A stretch of 64,000 nt of DNA from Mumia xiangluensis (lineage in GTDB: Bacteria; Actinomycetota; Actinomycetes; Propionibacteriales; Nocardioidaceae): NCBI RefSeq assembly GCF_010994095.1, contig NZ_WJYO01000002.1, positions 124,001 through 188,000 on the forward strand. Reading direction: 5' to 3'. The position numbers were made by a program, and so were the translations under genes. Position 1 is the stretch's first letter; each line of letters starts with the position of its first letter. The notes under the pieces are model-generated. The model saw only the letters and a list, made by a program, of their open reading frames with translations. It was not told the origin of the DNA and did not search any database. Of this stretch, positions 8,120-17,446 are shown in pieces.

Positions 8120-8818
8120 CGCGATGTCGGCACGCGCCGTGGCGGTGGCCGCCGTGAGATGCATCGTCTTGCCCGCGACGCCACGCCACGTCGCCACGTG
8201 CTCCTCCTGCCCGTCGCGCGTGCGCACCACCAACGCGTACGTCGGCGTCCCGCCGTACTCGCCCGCGTACGGCCCGGAGGGCTGCGGATAGCTGCAGGTC
8301 AGGTCCAGCTTCGTCCCCCACGCGACGGTGCTCATGGCGAGGTTCGCCGTCATCGTGGTCTCCTCGGCCACCGGCACCATCGGCGTACCGGTGCTCGGGT
8401 TGCCCGTGCTCGGCGGGCTGGTGGGCGGGCTCGTCGGCTGGCTGGTCGTCGGGGTCTGCGCGGCAGGCTCGTCGCGCGTCGCCTCCCACCGCGCCCCGAC
8501 CGCGAACCCGGCAACGACCACCGCCACGGCTGCGGCTGCGGCAATGCCGCCCCTCACCCACTGGCGCCGGCGCTGCTCTCGCGCCGCGAGCGCGACGACG
8601 ATCGGCCGCAGGCTCTCCGGCACCGGCTCGTCCGAGGCCGGCGGGTCCCAGACGTCCGCCGGCACCTTGGCCAGCAGGCCGGGGATCCCCGCGAGCTCCT
8701 GCACGGCCTGCCGGCACGCGGCGCACCCGGCGAGGTGACTCTCGAACTCGAGGCGGTCGGCGGTCGACAGCGAGCCGAGGACGTACGCGCCGTCAAGGTG
8801 CTCGTAGGGGCAGCTCAT
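8066..8818 (-). CDS. Zinc-containing anti-sigma factor (RslA-like)
   Basis: The 250-residue protein begins at ATG 8818, overlapping the sigma-factor stop (ATGA). The N-terminal anti-sigma domain has the ZAS zinc motif H28-x3-C32-x2-C35 with C3 and H7 upstream (SCPYEHLDGAYVLGSLS). One transmembrane helix lies near 92-115 (GGIAAAAAVAVVVAGFAVGA). A Pro/Thr/Ser linker (about 120-145) leads to a C-terminal extracytoplasmic beta domain of about 100 residues. Zn-binding anti-sigma factors of this type hold their ECF sigma until redox or envelope signals release it. The layout resembles M. tuberculosis SigL-RslA. Its 3' end overlaps the convergent membrane gene by 54 bp. Confidence 0.88.
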   Translation of the reverse strand: MSCPYEHLDGAYVLGSLSTADRLEFESHLAGCAACRQAVQELAGIPGLLAKVPADVWDPPASDEPVPESLRPIVVALAAREQRRRQWVRGGIAAAAAVAVVVAGFAVGARWEATRDEPAAQTPTTSQPTSPPTSPPSTGNPSTGTPMVPVAEETTMTANLAMSTVAWGTKLDLTCSYPQPSGPYAGEYGGTPTYALVVRTRDGQEEHVATWRGVAGKTMHLTAATATARADIASVEVRDADGAPVLRTGT

Positions 8819-9324
8819 GCCGTCACCCCCCTCTCCTCGAGCGCGAGGCGCAGCGCCCGCAGAGCGTAGTGCGTCCGTGACTTCACGGTGCCGGGCGGAA
8901 CGCCGAGACGCACGGCGGCGTCGGCGACCGACGCTCCCCGGAAGTAGCACTCTACGAGCACGGCCCGGTGCTCGTCCGTCAGCTGTGACAGCGCGTCGGC
9001 GACCATCCACGAGGTGAGGAGCTGATCCGTACGGTCGGACTCGCCGGCGTCGGGCACGTCCGGCATCGGGATCTCACCCCGGACCTTCCGCGCGCGCCAG
9101 TCGTCGATGACGATGTTGCGGGCCACGGTGAACAACCACGCCCGCAGCGACCCTTCCGAGCGCTCGAGCGTCGGACCCGCCCGCCACGCCCGGAGCAGCG
9201 TCTCCTGCACGACGTCCTCGGCGCGCGCCCGGTCGTACCCCGTGAGGCGCAGGCAGAACCGCCACAGCGCCTCCGCATGAGCATCGTGGAGCCGCTGCAT
9301 CACGGCGTCGGGGCTCTCGGACAT
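8815..9324 (-). CDS. sigL: ECF RNA polymerase sigma factor, SigL-like
   Basis: The 169-residue protein has sigma-2 (LHDAHAEALWRFCLRLTG, then RAEDVVQETLLRAWR and LFTVARNIVIDDWRARK) and sigma-4 (LSQLTDEHRAVLVECYFRGASV, then RLGVPPGTVKSRTHYALRALR). The sequence closely follows what I recall of M. tuberculosis SigL (AEDVVQETLLRAW, LWRF, GTVKSR.HYA.RALRL). The start is ATG 9324 behind GGAGGTGCC. It is co-transcribed with its zinc anti-sigma factor and has an apparent self-recognising promoter at 9341-9368. A likely second target is the sulfatase fusion at 5349. The symbol is by similarity only. Confidence 0.88.
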   Translation of the reverse strand: MSESPDAVMQRLHDAHAEALWRFCLRLTGYDRARAEDVVQETLLRAWRAGPTLERSEGSLRAWLFTVARNIVIDDWRARKVRGEIPMPDVPDAGESDRTDQLLTSWMVADALSQLTDEHRAVLVECYFRGASVADAAVRLGVPPGTVKSRTHYALRALRLALEERGVTA

Positions 9325-9340
9325 GGCACCTCCGCCCTCT

Positions 9341-9368
9341 TCCACGTCCTGCCGGCCCGGATGGTTCA
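9341..9368 (-). promoter_or_regulatory. Candidate autoregulatory ECF (SigL-type) promoter
   Basis: On the minus strand TGAACC (9368-9363) is followed by exactly 16 bases and CGTGGA (9346-9341), 17 bp before the sigma-factor ATG. Box sequences and spacing match the candidate at 5291-5318. Confidence 0.65.
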
Positions 9369-9401
9369 CAGCAGACCACGAAGACGCCCGGAGGTCGAGC
9401 G

Positions 9402-11042
9402 ATGGGCAGGCGGAACTTGGGGTACCGGGTCCGCATGAAGAAGAGCTGGGCACTCCCGGCGGCGGCGCTCGGCGCCATTGCCGCCCACGACCTCGTGCAG
9501 CGACGGCACGCCATCCTGCGCAACTTCCCCGTGATCGGTCACGTCCGTTTCTGGCTGGAAGCGCTGGGACCTGAGCTGCGGCAGTACATCGTGGCCGGCA
9601 ACGACGAGGAGCGGCCGTTCAGCAGGGACCAGCGCCGTTGGGTGTACGCCTCGGCGAAGCTGCAGAACAACTACTTCGGCTTCGGCACGGACAACGACCT
9701 CGAGCACAGCGACGGGAACGTGATTGTCCACCACCGCACCTTCGGGCGTACCTATCCCACGCATGGTGCCGTCGGGCAGGAAGCCCGCCTTCCCGCTGCG
9801 AAGATCCTCGGCGGTCCACGGGGACGACGTCACGCGTTCCGACCCCAGTCGGTCGTCAACGTCTCCGGGATGAGCTTCGGATCGCTGTCCGGGAACGCGA
9901 TCGAGGCGATCAACCGCGGCGCGGCAGAGGCCGGGTGTCTGCACAACACCGGTGAAGGGGCTGTCTCGCCGTACCACCGCATGGGTGCCGATCTCGTCTT
10001 CCAGATCGGTACGGCCTACTTCGGGTGCCGTGACGACGACGGCCGGTTCAGCCTGAGCACGCTGAAGGAGCTCGTCGACTCGGCGCCGGTGAAAGCGCTC
10101 GAGATCAAGCTCAGCCAGGGTGCTAAACCGGGCCTCGGCGGTGTCCTGCCGGGGCCGAAGGTGTCGAGAGAGATCGCGGAGACCCGCGGCGTGACCGCCG
10201 GTGTCGACTGCCTCAGCCCGTCGCGCCACGCCGCGTTCGACGACGTCGACTCCATGCTCGACTTCGTGGAGCTGCTTGCGACCGAGACCGGGCTGCCGGT
10301 CGGGATCAAGTCCGCGGTCGGCGACATGACGTTCTGGGAGGACCTGGCCGACGCGATGGAGTCCGGTGAGCGGGGGGTCGATTTCGTCACCATCGATGGT
10401 GGGGAGGGCGGGACCGGTGCGTCACCGCTCACCTTCACCGACGCGGTCTCCCTGCCGTTCCGGCTCGGGTTCGCCCGCGTCTACGGCACCTTCGCCCGCC
10501 GTGGCCTCCACGAGAGCGTCACCTTCATCGGCTCCGGCAAGCTCGGCCTCCCCGACAACGCTGTCGTGGCGTTCGCCCTCGGTGCCGACCTGATCAACGT
10601 CGCGCGAGAGGCGATGCTCGCGGTCGGCTGCATCCAGGCGCAGAAGTGCCACACCGGTGAGTGCCCGACCGGCGTCGCCACCCAGAACCCCTGGTTGGCG
10701 CACGGTCTCGACCCGGCGGGAAAGGCGGAGCGAGTCACCAACTACGTGAAGACGCTGCGCCGCGATCTGCTCAAGGTGTCGGAGACGTGCGGCGTCGAGC
10801 ACCCGGCCCTGATCGGACCTCGCAGCGTCGAGATCATCGACACCCTCAGTCGCGGCCAGCTCCTCGACGCCGTCTACGGGTACGAGCCCGGCTGGGGCTT
10901 CCCCTCGGCTCGCGACCGCGACGACATCGTCGCCATCATGACGGCGACCGACGAGGAGGAAGCGGCGACCGTGGGCCCTCCGGAGACGGCCGAGGACGGT
11001 GTTCAGGAAGCAGAGATCGCCGGCGAGGGCGCCGTCGACTAG
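9402..11042 (+). CDS. FMN-binding glutamate-synthase-family protein
   Basis: The 546-residue protein starts at ATG 9402 behind GGAGGT (9390-9395). The N-terminus has a short hydrophobic stretch (KKSWALPAAALGAIAAHDL) that may anchor it. The rest is the GltS FMN domain: MSFGSLSGNAIEAINRGA near 155, GEGAVSPYH, a GIKSAVGDMTFWEDLA strand, TIDGGEGGTGASP near 330 and, near 420, CIQAQKCHTGECPTGVATQ, which carries the cysteines that bind a [3Fe-4S] cluster in glutamate synthase. It lacks the glutaminase and C-terminal GXGXG domains, so it is not a complete GOGAT. Stand-alone members are poorly characterised FMN/Fe-S oxidoreductases. It diverges from sigL. Confidence 0.85.
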   Translation: MGRRNLGYRVRMKKSWALPAAALGAIAAHDLVQRRHAILRNFPVIGHVRFWLEALGPELRQYIVAGNDEERPFSRDQRRWVYASAKLQNNYFGFGTDNDLEHSDGNVIVHHRTFGRTYPTHGAVGQEARLPAAKILGGPRGRRHAFRPQSVVNVSGMSFGSLSGNAIEAINRGAAEAGCLHNTGEGAVSPYHRMGADLVFQIGTAYFGCRDDDGRFSLSTLKELVDSAPVKALEIKLSQGAKPGLGGVLPGPKVSREIAETRGVTAGVDCLSPSRHAAFDDVDSMLDFVELLATETGLPVGIKSAVGDMTFWEDLADAMESGERGVDFVTIDGGEGGTGASPLTFTDAVSLPFRLGFARVYGTFARRGLHESVTFIGSGKLGLPDNAVVAFALGADLINVAREAMLAVGCIQAQKCHTGECPTGVATQNPWLAHGLDPAGKAERVTNYVKTLRRDLLKVSETCGVEHPALIGPRSVEIIDTLSRGQLLDAVYGYEPGWGFPSARDRDDIVAIMTATDEEEAATVGPPETAEDGVQEAEIAGEGAVD

Positions 11043-11075
11043 AGGCGTCGGTGGAGTGTCTCGTCCCGCGACGAG

Positions 11076-11178
11076 TCGATAAAACTCTGCAGGGCGCCGC
11101 GATGCCGACGTGTCACGATGCGGAAATGGACAGGGCGGCCCCATCGCCCCCAGCACCTCCAGTCCTCGTCGGACGCGA
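11076..11178 (+). repeat. 103-bp near-identical repeat, copy 1 (5' end of LuxR gene 1)
   Basis: Begins TCGATAAAACTCTGCAG and runs through the start region of the first LuxR gene. Aligned with 14028-14130 there are four mismatches in 103 positions. Copy spacing is 2952 bp, one gene length. Confidence 0.9.
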
Positions 11179-14011
11179 CGACGAGTGCCGGCGCCTCGAT
11201 GCGCTGCTGTCGTCGGCCGCGTCGGCGAGGGCCGGCATCATGCTCGTCAACGGCGACGCAGGTATCGGCAAGACCGCGCTCGTGCGCAGCGTTGTCGACA
11301 CCTTCGCGGCGCGCACGCGCGGGACGACGGTTCTCACCGGGACGGGGCTCCCGCTCGCCAGCATGAACGTCCCGCTTCTCGCCGTGCGTGGACTGGTCCG
11401 GTCCCGTCCGGCGCACCATCCTGGACTCGATCTGGGCACCGACCAGGACGTCTCGGAAGCGCCGGTCGCTTTCGACGAGTGGCTGGACACCCTGCTGAAA
11501 CACGGACCGGTCGTCCTCGTCCTGGACGACCTGCACTGGACGGACCAGAGCTCGCTCGACGTCCTCCACTACGTGGTGACGGGCCCGGAGAACCGGCCGC
11601 TGGCAATCCTCGCGACCGTACGAACGTCAGAGGTCGGCGACAGGCACCCGCTGTCGCGGTGGGTCGCCGACGTACGGCGCCTCCCCCGTGTCGAGGAGCT
11701 CCCACTTGGACCTCTGGGAAAGCCCGCAACCCTCGACCAGCTGGCCGCTCTCCTCGGTGGGACGCCGCACCTGTCCTTGGTCGACGACGTCTATGCCCAC
11801 ACCGCAGGCAACCCCTACTTCACGCGGCTCCTCGCCGCCGGACTCCCGCACGACGCCCGTGCACTACCGGACACGATGCCGTCCTCGCTTCGCAGTGCAC
11901 TGCTGCGAACCTGGTCGACCCTCTCGCCGACGGCGCGGCGAGGCACCCAGGTACTGGCCGTCGGCGGCCAAGCAGCGGGGTACGACGCGCTCGCCGACGT
12001 GGCCCCCGAGCTGCCCTGGAACCTCGCGCTTCCCGAGGCGGTGGCGTCCGGCGTTGTCGACGCCCTCCCGGGAGGTGCGTACTGGTTCCACCACCCCCTG
12101 ATCGCTGAGATTCTCGAGTCGGAGATGCCGGCGGGCGAGCGTCGGGCGCACCATCGCGCGTTCGCACGGTGGTGGCAGGTGCGGCCATCGTCCGGCGAGC
12201 CGGCGGCCGAGGCGGCGCGCGCAGCATTGGTCGCCGATCACTGGTTCCGTGCTGAGGACGTGGTCGCCGCGCGAACGTGGGCGGTGCGGGCTGCGGACGC
12301 ATCAGCGCGGGCGGGCGCCTGGTCCGAGACGTTGCGGCTGCTGCGCCGCGAGCTCGCACGAGAGGAGTCCGCCGGAGAGGTCCCTGACACCGACACGCGC
12401 GGTCTGCTCCACCAGGCACGGGCGGCTGCGGAAGCCTCGGGCGACATCGAGGCAGAGCTCGAGCTCATCGAGAAGCTGCTCGCCGTGATCGATCCCGCAG
12501 GGGACCCGCTGGCGGTGGCAGAACTGCTGATCCGGCGCGGGTTCGTCCGCTACCTGACCGGGCGTGAGTTCGATGACGGCGATGCCCTTGCTTACGCCGA
12601 GGAGCTCGCTCGAACGAGACCGCCCTCCGCGACCCTCGTCCGTTCGATGGCGTGGCGGGCGATGAACGGGCGCTGGGAGGCGAGCCGCAGCGCGCAGCTC
12701 AGCGAGGACGCGCTCGCACTCGCCCGTGAGAGCGACGACGCCGTCGGGATCGCGCTCGCCGCGAAGTCGGTGGTCGCGTTCTTCGGCGACGATGCCGCTT
12801 CGGCCATCTCCTACGCCTCCGAAGCCTTGACGCATGCCGTACGGGAAAAGGACTGGCTGACAGCCGCGATCAGCGCGGAGTTCAGTGCGACTGCCGGTGA
12901 CACCGCCTGGTCTCCGTGGTTCGCCGACGAGGTCGCCCGCCACCGCGCATTTCTCGAGACGGTCGGCGCACCGATACATCAGACCGTGTCGTTCGCCGTC
13001 GTCGAGGCGGACGCCCGTCTCAGCATCGGAGAGTGGGAGGCGTGCACGGCCCTTCTGCGTTCCTGCATGGCCGTGCGGATGCACCCCATGTGGGACGCGG
13101 GCGCGCGGTTGTCGCTCGCACGCCTCGCAGCAATGCAAGGTCGGCCCCCCGAGGCCGCCGGCCACCTCGCTCGCGCCGAGGAGCTGATCGCTGACGCTCC
13201 CCACTTCGCGGCGCTCGAGTTCGATGCCGTCCGCGCCATCGTTGCCCTTGCGGCTGGCGATCCGGAAGCCGCCTACGCGCACGCGGTCAACGGGACGACC
13301 TGGGACACACTGCCGCCGACGATGGCGGAGTGGCTCGTCCCGCTGGCGGCCCGCGCCTTGGCCGATCAGATGGAGAGGCACAGGGCCGTCGGAACCGATT
13401 CCGGCGGCGTGCTCGTCACACTCCGCGAGCTCACCGCCGCCTACTCGCACGTGATCGTCGAGCCCGGCGAGATGACGCCCTGGTGGATGCTCGATGTCGA
13501 AGCGCTGCAAGTGCTCTATCGCGCCGAGATCGCGCGTGCGCTGAACTCCGCCGACGCGGCACCACTCTGGCGCGTCGCGACGATCCGTGCGCGCCGAGCG
13601 CGCCTGCGCTGGGACGAGGCCTACGCCGGGTGGCGGTGGGTTGAGGCACTGTTGCGCTCCGGCCAGCGTGGCCTCGAGACGGCGACCGTCCTGCGGGACT
13701 CGTACCGGCTCGCGTCCAGACTTGGCGCGGCGCCGATCGTGTCGGCGCTCGAGCGGCTCGCCACGAGCTCGCACATCTCCCTGGCGGAGGTGCTGGATGA
13801 TCACGAGAATCCGGTCGACGACGACGTCCTCCCCGGGCTGACTCCGCGCGAGCGTGAGATCGTCGCCCACCTCGTCGCCGGACGGACCTACGCGGAGATC
13901 GCCTCCTCGCTCGTCATCAGCGAGAAGACGGTGAGCTCCCACGTCTCGAACATCCTGCGCAAGACCGGAGCGAAGAACCGCGTCGACCTGACCGTTCTCG
14001 TTGGCACGTAG
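11102..14011 (+). CDS. LAL-type LuxR-family transcriptional regulator (copy 1)
   Basis: The 969-residue protein is a large ATP-binding LuxR regulator. An N-terminal AAA-type ATPase has Walker A GDAGIGKTALV near 51-61 and Walker B VVLVLDDLHW near 137-146. The middle is a long TPR-like alpha-helical sensor region. The C-terminal ~60 residues are the LuxR HTH (LTPREREIVAHLVAGRTYAE, then ISEKTVSSHVSNILRKTG). ATG 11102 is used because the repeat shared with copy 2 includes it; ATG 11126 is an alternative with a better-placed GGAA. It sits 59 bp after the GltS-like gene and 42 bp before its paralogue. Target and inducer are unknown. Confidence 0.88.
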   Translation: MPTCHDAEMDRAAPSPPAPPVLVGRDDECRRLDALLSSAASARAGIMLVNGDAGIGKTALVRSVVDTFAARTRGTTVLTGTGLPLASMNVPLLAVRGLVRSRPAHHPGLDLGTDQDVSEAPVAFDEWLDTLLKHGPVVLVLDDLHWTDQSSLDVLHYVVTGPENRPLAILATVRTSEVGDRHPLSRWVADVRRLPRVEELPLGPLGKPATLDQLAALLGGTPHLSLVDDVYAHTAGNPYFTRLLAAGLPHDARALPDTMPSSLRSALLRTWSTLSPTARRGTQVLAVGGQAAGYDALADVAPELPWNLALPEAVASGVVDALPGGAYWFHHPLIAEILESEMPAGERRAHHRAFARWWQVRPSSGEPAAEAARAALVADHWFRAEDVVAARTWAVRAADASARAGAWSETLRLLRRELAREESAGEVPDTDTRGLLHQARAAAEASGDIEAELELIEKLLAVIDPAGDPLAVAELLIRRGFVRYLTGREFDDGDALAYAEELARTRPPSATLVRSMAWRAMNGRWEASRSAQLSEDALALARESDDAVGIALAAKSVVAFFGDDAASAISYASEALTHAVREKDWLTAAISAEFSATAGDTAWSPWFADEVARHRAFLETVGAPIHQTVSFAVVEADARLSIGEWEACTALLRSCMAVRMHPMWDAGARLSLARLAAMQGRPPEAAGHLARAEELIADAPHFAALEFDAVRAIVALAAGDPEAAYAHAVNGTTWDTLPPTMAEWLVPLAARALADQMERHRAVGTDSGGVLVTLRELTAAYSHVIVEPGEMTPWWMLDVEALQVLYRAEIARALNSADAAPLWRVATIRARRARLRWDEAYAGWRWVEALLRSGQRGLETATVLRDSYRLASRLGAAPIVSALERLATSSHISLAEVLDDHENPVDDDVLPGLTPREREIVAHLVAGRTYAEIASSLVISEKTVSSHVSNILRKTGAKNRVDLTVLVGT

Positions 14012-14027
14012 CCACGGCTCCGTTGAT

Positions 14028-14130
14028 TCGATAAAACTCTGCAGGTCGCCGCGATGCCGTCGTGTCACGATGCGGAAATGGACAGGGCGCCCCCATTGCC
14101 CCCAGCACCTCCAGTCCTCGTCGGACGCGA
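14028..14130 (+). repeat. 103-bp near-identical repeat, copy 2 (5' end of LuxR gene 2)
   Basis: Matches 11076-11178 with four substitutions and no gaps, covering about 26 bp of upstream DNA and the first ~77 bp of coding sequence. Similarity drops sharply just after the VLVGR codons. Confidence 0.9.
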
Positions 14131-16975
14131 ACGCGAACGGGAGCGGCTCGACGCCGTCCTCGACACGGCGGGATCCGGCCGTGCGAGCACGCTGATCGTC
14201 CACGGTGAGGCCGGGGTAGGCAAGACGGCGCTCGTCCGCGCCGCCGCGACCGCCCTTACTGATGGGCTCGCGCTGTACGGCGCCGGGCTCCCGCTGTCGA
14301 ACCTGACGGTGCCGCTGCTCGCGATCCGGTCCCTCGTCCGCGAGCTCCCCGACGGCGTCCCTCCCCTCGACCTGCCGACCGGCCACGACGTCGCCGACGC
14401 GCTGGTCGGCGTCGACGCATGGCTCGACGGGCTCGTGGAGGCGGGCCCGGTCGCGCTCGTGCTCGACGACCTCCACTGGGCTGACCAGACGTCGCTAGAC
14501 GTCCTCCAGTACGTCGTCGCCGGACCCGAGCATCGCCGACTCTCGATCGTGGCCACGGTGCGCTCCGGAGCGGTCACCGACGAGCACCCGCTCACACGCT
14601 GGCTCGCCGACGTACGACGGCTTCCCCGCGTCGACGAGATCACGCTCGCGCCGCTGGACAAGGCGTCGACGCTCGACCAGCTCACGAACCTCCTCGGGGA
14701 GACGCCCCACGGATCGCTGGTCGACGAGGTGTACGCCCGGACCGGCGGAAACCCCTACTTCACCCGCCTCATCGCGGCCGGACTCCCGAGCGATGCTCGG
14801 AGCCTGCCGGACGAGATGCCAGGGTCGCTGCACGACGCGCTCCTGCGGACATCGTCCTCGCTCTCGACGTCCACGCGGCGCGGAACCCAGGTGCTCGCGG
14901 TCGGCGGTCACCCGCTGACCTACGACGAGCTCGACGAGGTCGCTCCCGATCTCGGGTGGGACGGAATCATCCCCGAGGCGGTCGTCGCCGGGGTCGTCGA
15001 CGCGCTCCCCGGTAGACGGTTCTGGATCCACCACCCGCTGCTCGCGGAGACTCTCGAGGCTGAGCTCCCTGCGCGCGAGCGCCGTGCCCGCCACCGTGCG
15101 TTCGCGCAGTGGTGGGAGGCACGACCACCGTCGAGCGAAGTGTCCGCCGAGGCTGCTCGCGTCGCCTACGTGGCCGACCACTACTTCCACGCGCAGGACG
15201 CCGACGAGGCACGGATCTGGGCGTTGCGCGCGGCAGAGGCCGCAGAGTCGGCGGGCATGTGGTCGGAGGCGCAGCGCCTGCTCGAGCGGGAGCTCGCGCA
15301 CGAGCCGGCATCAGGAGCCGCCGTCGCACGGCTCGATCTCCTGCACCGCGCGCGTGCTGCCGCCGAGATGTCGGGCGACCTCGATACCGAGCTTGCGCTG
15401 GTCGATGAGCTGCTGGCTCATGTCGACGCGGAGACCCACCCATTGGCGGTGGCGGATCTCATTGTCCGGCGTGCCAGCGTCCGCCATCTCACGGGTCGCA
15501 CCTACCACGACGGCGACACTCTGGAGCATGCAGAGGCGCTTGCCCGCTCGCAGCCGCCGTCGGCGACGCTCGTTCGGACCCTGGCATGGAGTGCGATGCA
15601 CGGTGGCTGGAAGCCCGACAGGAGCGCCGCACTCAGCGAGGAGGCCGTCGCGATCGCCCACGAGATCGGAGCCGCGCTAGGGATGGCCCTCACGGCGAAG
15701 AGCGTCACCGCCTTCGTCGGTGGCGACGCGACGGCATCGATCGACTGCGCGGCCGAGGCAGTCGCGGCGAGCGTGCGCGAGGGCGACTGGGCGTCGGCGG
15801 CGAAGAGTGCCGAGTACCGGACCTGTGCGAGCGACGGCGCGTGGTCTCCCTGGTTCGCCGAGCAGATCACCCGTGACCGCGAGCACCTCGTCGCGGCGGG
15901 GGCCCCTCAGCACGAGATCGCACTCTTCGACATCCTCGAGGCCGATGCCCGCCTGTGGACCGGCGACTGGGAGAGGTGCGTGGCGATCTTGCGGTCCTGC
16001 ATGGCGACGCGGCTGCAACCGATGTGGGACGCCGGTGGGCGCCTCACGCTCGGGCACCTCGCCGCGCGGCAGGGACGTCCGGTCGAAGCAGCGTCGCACC
16101 TGGCGCGAGCCGAAGAGCTCGTCATCGACACGCAGAGCTTCTACGAGCTCGAGTTCGACGCACTCCGCGCGATCGTCGCGCTGGAGGCCGGTGATCCGGA
16201 CGCGGCGTACGCTCACGCCGTCGCGGGGATGGACTTCGACGGCCTCCCGCCGAACATGGTCGAGTACCTGCTGCCGCTCGCAGTGCGGGCACTCGCCGAC
16301 GGCATCGAGCGACGCCGAGCTGCCGGTGAGGACGTCGACGGCCTCCTCCGTAAGGTGACCGAGCTCGCCGCGACCCACCGGCACGTCGTTCTCGACATCG
16401 GGGAGATGCAGCCCTGGGTAGTGGCCGAGACGGAAGCGATCCAGGTCCTCTATCGCGCCGAGCTGGCGCGGGCCACGGCGAGCCCGGACGCGTGCCTGCT
16501 GTGGCGGGTCGCGACGATCCGCGCACGTCGAGCATGCCTGCGCTGGGACGAGGCCTACGCCGGCTGGCGGTGGGCCGAGGCGCTTCTGCGCTCCGGACAG
16601 CGTGGTGGCGAGACCACGGCCGTTCTGCGCGACGCGCACCGTCTCGCGCTGCGGCTCGCAGCCGTGCCGATCATCGAGGCTCTCGAGCGCCTCGCGGTGG
16701 GCGCGCACATCCCCCTCACCGAGGTGATGGGCCACCCAGACGGCGCGCCCGCCGAGGCCCCCTTCCCCGGGCTGACCGCCCGCGAACGGGAGATTGTGAC
16801 CTACCTCGTCGCAGGACGGACCTACGCCGAGATCGCAGACGCGCTCGTCATCAGCGAGAAGACGGTGAGCTCGCACGTCTCGAACATCCTCCGCAAGACA
16901 GGGGCCCGGAACCGCATCGAGCTCGCAGTCCTGGCGGAGAAGCGGCGGACGCCGGGTGCGGCGCCCGCTCGCTGA
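14054..16975 (+). CDS. LAL-type LuxR-family transcriptional regulator (copy 2)
   Basis: The 973-residue paralogue of the preceding gene has the same order: Walker A GEAGVGKTALV, Walker B VALVLDDLHW, a long helical repeat region, and a C-terminal HTH (LTAREREIVTYLVAGRTYAE, ISEKTVSSHVSNILRKTG) followed by a short Arg/Pro/Ala tail. Over the ATPase domain the two proteins appear roughly 60-65% identical by eye, yet their first ~26 codons and upstream DNA are almost the same. This is a tandem duplication. ATG 14054 matches the start used for copy 1; ATG 14078 is the alternative. The pair may respond to related signals or form heteromers. Confidence 0.88.
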   Translation: MPSCHDAEMDRAPPLPPAPPVLVGRERERERLDAVLDTAGSGRASTLIVHGEAGVGKTALVRAAATALTDGLALYGAGLPLSNLTVPLLAIRSLVRELPDGVPPLDLPTGHDVADALVGVDAWLDGLVEAGPVALVLDDLHWADQTSLDVLQYVVAGPEHRRLSIVATVRSGAVTDEHPLTRWLADVRRLPRVDEITLAPLDKASTLDQLTNLLGETPHGSLVDEVYARTGGNPYFTRLIAAGLPSDARSLPDEMPGSLHDALLRTSSSLSTSTRRGTQVLAVGGHPLTYDELDEVAPDLGWDGIIPEAVVAGVVDALPGRRFWIHHPLLAETLEAELPARERRARHRAFAQWWEARPPSSEVSAEAARVAYVADHYFHAQDADEARIWALRAAEAAESAGMWSEAQRLLERELAHEPASGAAVARLDLLHRARAAAEMSGDLDTELALVDELLAHVDAETHPLAVADLIVRRASVRHLTGRTYHDGDTLEHAEALARSQPPSATLVRTLAWSAMHGGWKPDRSAALSEEAVAIAHEIGAALGMALTAKSVTAFVGGDATASIDCAAEAVAASVREGDWASAAKSAEYRTCASDGAWSPWFAEQITRDREHLVAAGAPQHEIALFDILEADARLWTGDWERCVAILRSCMATRLQPMWDAGGRLTLGHLAARQGRPVEAASHLARAEELVIDTQSFYELEFDALRAIVALEAGDPDAAYAHAVAGMDFDGLPPNMVEYLLPLAVRALADGIERRRAAGEDVDGLLRKVTELAATHRHVVLDIGEMQPWVVAETEAIQVLYRAELARATASPDACLLWRVATIRARRACLRWDEAYAGWRWAEALLRSGQRGGETTAVLRDAHRLALRLAAVPIIEALERLAVGAHIPLTEVMGHPDGAPAEAPFPGLTAREREIVTYLVAGRTYAEIADALVISEKTVSSHVSNILRKTGARNRIELAVLAEKRRTPGAAPAR

Positions 16976-16986
16976 CGGTGACGGTC

Positions 16987-17268
16987 TCACTGCTCGGGCA
17001 GCCAGGGCGGAGCCTCGGCCGCACTGGCCACGTGGTCGCACTTGACCACACGCGTGCCGATTCGCCTGGCGTCACACGTGGAGTCGTTGAGCGACGGCGA
17101 CGCCGGGTATGCGCTCTCGGGATCGGGTTCGGTGGTGCCGGTCGTCGCAGCGTACGGGCCGTCGTCGGGCACGGGACGCGCCTGCGCGGTCGCCGCAGGG
17201 AGCGAGAACGCGAAGGCCAGGGCAGCAACGGCTGCGACGGTACGACGGTGGTGACGGGTGGTGTTCAT
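16987..17268 (-). CDS. Small secreted protein (93 aa)
   Basis: ATG 17268 is preceded by AAGGACACC. The first 30 residues are a classical Sec signal: basic start (MNTTRHHRR), hydrophobic core (TVAAVAALAFAFSLPAATA) and an AQA cleavage site. The mature ~63 residues are acidic and proline-rich with two cysteines (STCDARR and VVKCDHV) that could form a disulfide. I do not recognise a family. It converges on the second LuxR gene, 11 bp away, with no clear terminator between. Confidence 0.65.
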   Translation of the reverse strand: MNTTRHHRRTVAAVAALAFAFSLPAATAQARPVPDDGPYAATTGTTEPDPESAYPASPSLNDSTCDARRIGTRVVKCDHVASAAEAPPWLPEQ

Positions 17269-17446
17269 GATGGTGTCCTTCGTGGGTGGTGGATGGAACT
17301 TCTCCACGGTCGGACGCCACCCGCAGTGCAGGCATCGGGCACGACCCCTCAGATGTGCACCTCAGACCCCTCAGACCTTCGACACGCCACCTCACCGTGG
17401 ACATGCCGCTGGACCCGCGAACCCTGCGCACGCCATCCTGGACCGC

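Noticed and set aside
12302-14476. A 724-codon open frame antisense to the LuxR genes
   Set aside because: High GC at third positions leaves the opposite strand open; it has no conserved motifs, while the sense proteins do.
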